From the NCBI GenBank assembly GCA_013368315.1, contig JAACJM010000036.1:62001-126000 (forward strand): DNA of 64,000 bases. The letters are read 5' to 3'. The first letter of the stretch is position 1, and every line of letters starts with the position of its first letter. Of the stretch, positions 56,830 through 64,000 are shown in pieces. Source of the DNA: Tetrapyrgos nigripes. Taxonomy: Eukaryota > Basidiomycota > Agaricomycetes > Agaricales > Campanellaceae. The notes below the pieces were generated by a model, which had not been told where the DNA came from, did no database searches, and saw only the letters and a program-made list of their open reading frames with translations. The position numbers and the translations under genes are program-made.

Positions 56830-57324
56830 ATGAAAATCGCTACAATCGCTGTCATCACTGCAGTCACTCTTGTGGGCTACGTCGGTGCACGAGGGGGAGC
56901 TAGCATCGAGAGCTTTCCAAGATCGGATGTTTTTTGCTCCGGGAACGACGGTGGGAGCGGTGCCTTCTTTGAACCGAATGATGGAGAGTGCTATGTCAGT
57001 TCAACGTTCATCCCTAAATTCTCGTGCCCAAGAATTTTTTGCTGACCATGACAATTTCCAGCCCCATCATGATTCCTTGAGGGTTCTGGGTTTTGCTGAT
57101 GGGAGTGAGGGTTGTGCAGGTAAGTAAGGTGTTTCCTCGAATTGAATGTCTGAAACGGTCCCGGTCATTGAAGTACTGAGCTCTGATCATGACCGTTGAC
57201 ATACTTCTTTTTCATACGTTTAGTGACCGTCTACACCGATGGAGATTGCAGCGAAAATCCAGTTATTGCACCTGTTGGAGCTTGCTTTACTGACATCCAA
57301 TCATTCTCTATTGATTGCTTCTAA
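56830..57324 (+). CDS. Small secreted six-cysteine protein
   Basis: Model: 56830-56994, 57062-57119 and 57224-57324; 107 residues, frame closed. Signal peptide MKIATIAVITAVTLVGYVGA followed by a mature chain of about 87 residues with six Cys (VFCSG, GECYP, EGCAG, GDCSE, GACFT, IDCF), enough for three disulfides. The spacing does not match hydrophobins (no CC pairs) or cerato-platanins. Acidic and glycine-rich. Such proteins are common among fungal secreted effectors and developmental proteins; no family is recognised. It stands alone in a gene-poor stretch of nearly 7 kb. Confidence 0.7.
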
Positions 57325-58160
57325 GGATGGGATGGGATTGGCTCGGTCCTTGGTAGAAGAAAGAGATTTGCTGAATTTGTGCTGAATTTTGATGATGGCA
57401 TACTTACCTGGAGAAAGCTCTTCTTATCTACATGAAGTAGTACCCATTCTCATATGGATCCCTGTTCTTACTTTGGCTTTTTGACCCAAGCGCAGATGGC
57501 TTGGCAGTCAATTGGCTTTCTCTTCGTGTGCTTTACTCCTCAGAGGGGGCTCTGCTGCAGACTTGGCTCTTGGATGGGTCAAAAAATTAGATATCATTAA
57601 TGTACTTACAGTACAACACCCTCGTCTATACCTATATCCCCAATGTGCGATCTACCACCGTCAATGGTGACTATTGCATCATTTCAATGATCGCTGATAC
57701 TGTCTGTTTATAAGAGACTAAATGGTGACCCACTCACCTCCGGACTAAGGAAATCAGGGCACTACAGAACATGCCTTCTACTACCCTTGACCGGGTCCTA
57801 GCATGGACTGGCAGTGAGGCCTGATGATCTGCACCCTAAGGATCTTGTCAGCACAACAATAGAAAGGTTAGGAATGCTAGCACCAGCCTATTGCCTGACA
57901 AAAGGATTGGACCTGCAGTCATCGCGTCGAGTACTCTTAAAACGAGGATCTGCGACAGACTCCGGCAAATGGGCGTCACAGTTTGGTTAAACCACCAGTG
58001 ACAAACAACTCGTCATGGCGCGCCGCCTGATGAGTCTTCCTTACAGACGAAACCTTGGCCTATACGTCGCGGCCCTCTCTTGCTCCTCCAGAAGCTCGCT
58101 AGTCCCCCAACGCAGTGCTTTATCCGCTCAGGTCTCGCCTCGCTCTTTTTTTATTAGTTT
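57325..58160. other. Intergenic
   Basis: No gene, RNA or repeat recognised. Confidence 0.5.
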
Positions 58161-58782
58161 CCAGCAAAATGTCCCGAGAATCATTCAATGTGAATAATAC
58201 CCTGTCTTTTGTCATAATTCTCATAGCGCTGTCCTGCCCATCGTATTCGGGTTATAGCGCAAGGTGGCCAATACATTACCCAAATCTTGCTACCACTGAA
58301 AAACAAGAAATGTGATTCGATAGTGGAAAATGTAACGCATGTAGACAAAGTTATCGAGCTATAAGAATAGATCACGCTGATGCTGGCAGTGATACAACGC
58401 TATGTAGAAAATATATCGGTAGAAAATATAATGCTTTTGGAAAATCATATTGCATCTTGGATTTTATAACAGTGGTGATATAATGCAAACGGGAAATCAC
58501 AAGGGAATCATATCGATGCTGTATCGCAGTCATATCCTCCCAAGATGCAATGAGAGCAGCCTGAGATACCACGCATTGGTGATGCATTGGTCCAACTCTG
58601 ATAAAAATATAGGAATTATCATGGGGTCAAAATACCCTGGCTTGCAAAACATGTGTTATAGCGAAGTTCTAATGGTTCGGACGGCGAGATGGGAAATAAA
58701 ATAAATTGGAGCCTAACGGGATATATCTCAGATCGGAAATCTGAGCTGTATCTGAGTAGCGATTCTCGGGACATTTTGCTGG
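58161..58782. mobile_element. 622-bp element with 22-bp perfect terminal inverted repeats
   Basis: CCAGCAAAATGTCCCGAGAA-TC at 58161-58182 is exactly inverted at 58761-58782. An inner inverted pair ATTGCATCTTGG / CCAAGATGCAAT (near 58449 and 58540) adds secondary structure. The interior is AT-rich and non-coding, so this would be a non-autonomous DNA element. I could not identify an unambiguous target duplication at the ends. Confidence 0.6.
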
Positions 58783-59569
58783 TGCATTGCTTAGGATACC
58801 TTTCCGCAGACATCCTGGGATAGTAGTCTGGCCGAGTGCCTTTGCGACCTCATTAGGCCTCTGGCCAGGATGACTGAGAGTCGACGTATCTTGGATTCCT
58901 TCTTGTGACAGTTGAAGGGGATCAGCCGGATAATGCAGATTATCTTGAAGCCTTTCTGAAGCTGCAAGACCGCAAGCTTCCTACGATCGGTCGCCGCGTC
59001 GTGCACTAGTTGAAGTGGATCGGGAATTTGCTTTGTGGCGTGAAAATGTGTATACTAGTTACTTGCCGATTCGCAGTGCTATGAGAGACCTTAGCGATTA
59101 GCGACGTGGATCTGGCGGTGTAAGTTCTCGGATGATTTCGCATTCAGCAGACTGTCGATACTCGTTTGTACTCACGGCTCAGCCTAATGGTTGAGATCAA
59201 GTGCAGCTTTTGAGGCCAAAATCATCACCTAAAGAGGAAACCTTGAGAGCATGGGTATTTTTTGCGTTGCGTTAGCGAGTGCTGTTTTCTGCTTCAAGTT
59301 CTTGGACCTTCTTGATCTAGGAAGGCTGAGGCGCTGATTGGGCGGTGAAGGAAGTCGCGTAGTGCATCCAGTCACATGATCGTACCACACCCTTCTTCCC
59401 CCGTCGTCATCGCGATATACATAGTGCGTATCTTGCCCATCGCCAGACTTTTGTGTATCTTCCTCACATCGGCTTGCTAAAGGACGCTTCTCTCAACTTT
59501 TCTGCTCGTATTTGGGTGGCCAGTAGTAACTTTCTGGCTCAGACTCTGAAACCTACTGTCGACATCGAA
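58783..59569. other. Intergenic / promoter of the oxygenase gene
   Basis: No independent gene recognised. The frame of exon 1 of the following gene is open back to an ATG at 59453, so part of this stretch may be 5' leader or extra coding sequence. Confidence 0.45.
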
Positions 59570-61868
59570 ATGGGACACCACCACCACCTGGAAACGCCAA
59601 TCAAACCACCAGTTGGTCAGGTCGAACCGCCGTATGTCAGACATATTGTTTCTCCTCCCACAGAACCTGGCATGTGGTTATCAACTAGGCATCGGACGGA
59701 TAGCACGTTTGAGGAGATTCCGATAATGTGGGTGGGCTATGTTTTCCTATTCCCTCTTTCAGTACATTGCTAATATACCTTGTATCGTAAAGTGACTTAT
59801 CCGCTGCCTCGAGCACTCCTGCGAAGAGACGGGAATTAGCTGATATGATTAGGGATGCTTGTGTCAATGGTGAGCATTTTGCGTTACCTATCACAAGCAT
59901 ATTGGATTCTGCCAGCGCTAGTGCGTGCAAGGCATCTGTTTTGCGCATTAGGCTGGATGATATTGCTTGGACCCACATATGACCGAGCCTGAGATCGTAG
60001 CTCTACTGAGTCTTCTGCCTCTAATGCTCATTCTGACGTTATTCTTTGTAAACAGTCGGGTTCTTCTACAGTAAGTCTTGATATCTTCACCATGGAGCTG
60101 AAGGCGACAATATTGGCGCTATCTGAACCGCCAATACTCGAATCTGTCACCCTTTTCATGTGATCCGATACACAGTCAATAATCATGGCATACCCGATGA
60201 TATCATTCATACTACTGTGGAGGCTAGTAAACGTTTTTTTGCGCTACCGGCGCCTGTAAAGATGAATGTGGGTAATCTCCCTTAACAGACATGATGGGTA
60301 TGGATCTCAATTACTGACGCCTTCTTCTGTGTCGGATTCCTGTAATAATCAGCTCGATATCCATAAAACAGAAAATTACAAAGGCTACACTGCGCTCCTT
60401 GGAGAAAACACCGATCCAAACGGACGGGGAGACCTGCACGAAGGATTCGATATTGGTTGGGAATCCCATTCTAATGCTTCCTCATCGTCACGGGACGACA
60501 AGTCTGCGGGACCCATGACTGGAGCAAATGTCTGGCCACCAGAGTCCGATTTACCTGGATTTAAGGAGCCAGTCTTGGCGTATTAGTGAGTAGGATTCTT
60601 TTAATATTCCCCTAGTTAAATTGCTCCGACTCCTGATCTGACGAGCTCCAATGTGCCTTTCATCCGTTAATTTCGTGGATATCGCGTAACTCGACGATTT
60701 AACGCGACTCCAATATACTTGGACACACATCAACATCTTTCCTGCGGCTAACTAGCCATGCTGCAGTAGATCTGGGCAGATCGCTTTTTCCGCTGTTTGC
60801 ACTAGCATTGGATCTTCCAGAGAAGTTCTTTGAAGACAAGGTGCGTTCGAGTTCCTAGTATAACGCTTCAAGTACCCGCAATTTTCCATTCCGATTCATT
60901 TTCAATTCATTCAAGCTAATTCTTCACTCTCGATCTTGCTTTTAATCTAGACCACTCAATCAGCCGCGATTATGCGTCTACTTCATTATCCTCCTCAGAG
61001 AGCATCCGCAGTAGCAGAAGACGGAAGCGTGATCGGAATCGGAGCCCATACCGAGTGATTACTTCGCGATTTCCGCGATTTCTCTTCTTTTTCCTGTTCC
61101 TTCGTCCAGGTGCTAACGGTGATCCTACTGGGTTCTGGTCCCTTTCCCTGATTTGTTTAGTTACGAAGTACGTCCAACCTCACTATTTTTATGGGGATCT
61201 CGGGTATCAGTTGCGCGTTTCTCGTACCAGCCAACGGTACCGTTCTTTCCTTATCCGTCGCCCAGTGATCATGGCAGTAGGCAATGGAACTTACGCTGAC
61301 ATTGAATTTTCCACATCCTTCTAGTGCTTCACCATTCTTTGGCAAGACTCTGTAGGCGGTCTACAGGTACAGAATAACGCTGGAAAATGGATCGATGCTG
61401 TACCTATTCCTGGAACTCTGGTGGTGAATCTGGGCGATCAATTCGCTCGTTGGACGAGTACGTTGGATAATTACGATTCACTCGGACCTACTTATTGGGC
61501 AGAGGTGATTGACAGTTGACTGACTGACTGGTTTTACTGCCTTTGCTGCTGCAGATGATGTCTTCAAATCGACGCTCCATCGTGCCATTAACAAATCGGG
61601 AGAAGAACGATACTCGATTCCTTTATTTTTCGGGACAAACTACGATGTCCTTTTGGAGGTAAGCTCCTATAATGCTTCATTCTATGCGGAATGTTACTGT
61701 AATTTTCCTTTTGAGGTCGAAGGCTTAACTAGTCCATTTCTTTTTGCTTAGCCTATCCCAAGTTGTGTTTCGGAAAACATACCCGCGAAATATGAGGTTA
61801 TCACTGCCGGAGACTATGTCAAATCTCGTCTAGAAGCCACTTACGCTCACTCAGCCACCTCCACGTAA
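59570..61868 (+). CDS. Isopenicillin-N-synthase-like 2-oxoglutarate/Fe(II) oxygenase (11 exons)
   Basis: Model: 59570-59727, 59793-59869, 60056-60070, 60176-60267, 60353-60585, 60756-60840, 60951-61054, 61161-61167, 61325-61457, 61555-61658 and 61752-61868; 374 residues with every junction in frame. N-terminal DIOX part: [67 protein letters not shown]. Catalytic part: iron ligands His253-x-Asp255 in [20 protein letters not shown] and His310 in [18 protein letters not shown]; Arg320 and Ser322 bind 2-oxoglutarate. Exon 8 is a 7-base microexon (TTACGAA) that completes the Asp255 codon and encodes Tyr-Glu. Exon 3 has 15 bases. Soluble; substrate unknown. The upstream start at 59453 is an alternative. 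Confidence 0.9.
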
Positions 61869-63668
61869 CCGAGATTTGGGAATATAACGTTAGTCTCTTT
61901 TCTCGTTTACTCACTGTTAGCAGCTCGAACATATGGCATAGTAGGAATGGACGTGGGTTTCCGAGTCAACCCTACATGCGGCGTACCTAATGGACTTTGT
62001 GGCGGTTGATACTTACTGTATTCTTTCTTCTGCCGCGTAACTTCACAAGCCAATGAATCAGACGATTTGATCATGAAGACCAAGGCACAAGACATGAAGC
62101 CTCATTGCTAGGGTTTTTTTTCTGCTTGAGGTCATAGACATGAAAGGTCCAGCCTCGAGGCGGGTTCCGCGGGTGTCTTTGAACCATTGACCCTGTACGC
62201 TGGTATGTCTTCTCCGGAACAAATTCGTTCCCCTAAGTCGTCAGTCCTCCACAGGGGTTAGACGCATGGCAGACCACCAGACCATGGTCAGCAACCTTGC
62301 GGCCGCTAGCGAAAGTTTGGATAGGCGAGAAGGGACATATGGATCATGACCGAGCCTGTGGAAGTAGTCTTATCTGTGCTGATTCCGTTTTCCCTAGCTC
62401 CAAGCAGGTAGTTGAACTGTTGACTGGCGGGACATTGCAAAGACCTCGGAGCTGGTAGGTCGCCGAACCCCGACCAGCTCCGTTTCGTCTATAATTGTTT
62501 GCTGTTCGACATGCTGTCGTATACACCTTGGGAAGAATTAGCGAAATAAACCGCACCCACATAACTATCTCGGGTCCAATGACTTGACTGAGCGGGCAAG
62601 ATTGCTCGCCACGAGCTCGAAAAACAACCCCTGGTTGTATAGTTTCGTCAGTCTCTGCTCAGTTATAAGCAGTCCCGTGGTCAGTTTCAAACCTTGGTCA
62701 AACCCAAGTTTCAGTATCTGAGGCTTTTGTGTGGGGCTAACAGCTCCCAAGAGCTCGCATAGATACTTCCGGGGTCAACGGTTAAGAAGGTGATACGCGC
62801 CGTGTGTCAAGCATTTACTCCAAAGGTGTTGAAGAAACAATACATGTTCTGAATTTGCGGCGTAGGTTTGTGTCTTTTGTGTGTCATGTTTTCACTATGC
62901 AGCGCCTTTGACCAATGATGCAGCAGCTCACATGGTTGATCCTATAGATGCGTAGTCTTGGGTGAGGAGGCCTAGGCTAGCGCTATAAATATAAACGAAC
63001 AAACGGAACCTCTCCCGACAAGTGCGACTAGTAAGTAAATTGATGTTTTGACAAATGTTTCTGTTAGTAATCTTTCCAATCATAGCTTAGGCTTGACTTT
63101 GACGGTCTGAGTTCACCAAGTACGTATTGAGCTAACCGACCCTCCGTGCCGACTAAGGAAAGTGAGAGAAATTCCTTTGGCTGGTTCGATTTGTTGGATG
63201 TCCTCAACGTACGAATTACAGGCTTTGGTTTGGTAGAGGCAGCATGTGTAGTGGTTCTATGGGGACCGGAATACCGCTCAGACCTTTTTCCGTACGGCTC
63301 AGCGGAATTGATGGCTACATACCATTTGTTCACGATGGGATCTCCCGATCCATCCGTAAGCGCTCCGGATTCCCACCAGGTTTTGTTCGCTGAAGAAGGA
63401 AGGCTTCTGTTTCTCAACTTTAACGTTACTCAAAACCGGTTGCTTTAGGATTGAAGGACGTACAAAACGACGCGTAACGCCGAGTCAAGTTGCTAACTCA
63501 ATATTCATCACTGTAAGACAATATCGTGTCTTAGATCGAGCGCTGCTGATTCCATAAGGGTCAAGATATATAATACCGGTTACAGGAACGGCCAACCTTG
63601 GCAGCTAACGCACTCTAACGCACTATAAAGTCTGACATCGCAAACATATCCAACTGCGTTGGTCTACC
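61869..63668. other. Intergenic
   Basis: A TATA-like CTATAAATATA near 62982-62992 has no clear gene after it. A 100-codon plus frame at 63146-63448 has no recognisable motif. Otherwise featureless apart from the promoter of the gene at 63669. Confidence 0.45.
63566..63574 (+). promoter_or_regulatory. TATA-like element (ATATATAAT)
   Basis: It lies about 95 bases before the start codon at 63669, the same spacing as the TATA box of the gene at 38294. Confidence 0.4.
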
Positions 63669-64000
63669 ATGGCCCCATCACCTTGTGGTCCCTCCTTCAC
63701 TTCGGGTTTCGCTCCCTATGATGCTGCCTACGGTTTCGGGCACAACCGTTTCAACCCGCTTTCACTATTCAACGTCAATGGTTTGATCGCTGTTGTCACG
63801 GGAGGAGGCAGTGGTGAGGATAGTTTGACGCTAGTTTTTCAGGGAGGAGCTCATGTTACCCACAGGTATCGGTCTGATGATGGCTTCCGCGTTGGAGAAC
63901 AACGGTGCTACGGTGTATATTATTGGTCGAAGACTTGATGTTCTTCAGAAAGCTGCGAAGGAAAATAGCGTGAGTATCTCGGAATTCTCACTCCCCTCCT
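63669..64000 (+). CDS. Short-chain dehydrogenase/reductase, 5' part only (continues past window)
   Basis: Exon 1 63669-63813 and exon 2 63866-63969, followed by a GTGAGT donor; the gene runs out of the window. After a leader (MAPSPCGPSFTSGF .. NPLSLFNVNG) the Rossmann nucleotide motif reads AVVTGGGSGIGLMMASALEN, with the glycine-rich TGGGSGIG split by the intron, then GATVYIIGRRLDVLQKAA. The Arg pair after the second strand favours NADP(H). The YxxxK active site is not included. Classical SDR; substrate unknown. Confidence 0.9.

Noticed and set aside
59685..59978. Minus-strand 97-codon frame
   Set aside because: Antisense to exons and introns of the 2OG oxygenase, whose plus-strand exons close perfectly in frame.
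61055..61324. 89-codon plus frame inside the oxygenase
   Set aside because: It covers the introns around the 7-base microexon; the translation has no relation to the oxygenase family.

Overview
The window looks like nuclear DNA of a filamentous basidiomycete, most likely an agaricomycete. Genes are broken by many 45-80 base GT-AG introns. Families enlarged in mushroom-forming fungi are present: F-box proteins, MYND-finger proteins, and membrane proteins carrying a VEKVLLLLVESG-type signature. Housekeeping genes (Aurora kinase, thioredoxin reductase, V-ATPase proteolipid) have fungal exon structures. There is no operon organisation. Exon models were built by hand from reading frame and splice sites and checked for frame closure; none has transcript support.

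Layout. 1.6-7.7 kb: a cluster of three related genes, one on the minus strand and two in a tandem duplication, encoding Asn/Ser/His-rich proteins. They share a 25-residue module, and each module-bearing exon of the tandem pair sits between phase-1 introns. 8-11.4 kb: mostly empty, with a truncated membrane-protein gene and a compact palindrome. 11.5-13.6 kb: a secreted BBE-type flavin oxidase. 14-29.6 kb: a duplicated block of MYND-finger pseudogene plus F-box genes. Four F-box copies are present; the first and fourth are intact and the middle two are broken. A roughly 750 bp insertion carrying a mariner-type MITE interrupts the first block. 29.7-31.2 kb (minus): a seven-exon multi-pass membrane protein. 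33.2-34.9 kb: a Ser/Thr-rich single-pass membrane protein. 35-38 kb: gene-poor, with a tRNA-Glu 5' fragment and a mitochondrial-like large-subunit rRNA fragment. 38.3-39.6 kb: a gene of unknown function. 40.1-43.1 kb (minus): a MYND pseudogene next to an intact MYND gene.

44.6-52.9 kb is a conserved core: Aurora kinase (minus), thioredoxin reductase (minus), a long Ser-rich protein of unknown function (plus) and V-ATPase subunit c (plus). 52.9-59.5 kb is gene-poor with a repeat family, a small six-cysteine secreted protein and a TIR-flanked element. 59.6-61.9 kb is an isopenicillin-N-synthase-like 2-oxoglutarate/Fe(II) oxygenase whose iron-binding Asp codon is completed by a 7-base microexon. 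The window ends inside a short-chain dehydrogenase gene.

The genes do not form one pathway. The most unusual item is the exon-modular Asn-rich family at 1.6-7.7 kb. The F-box/MYND array is a clear case of birth, death and sequence exchange among tandem paralogs.
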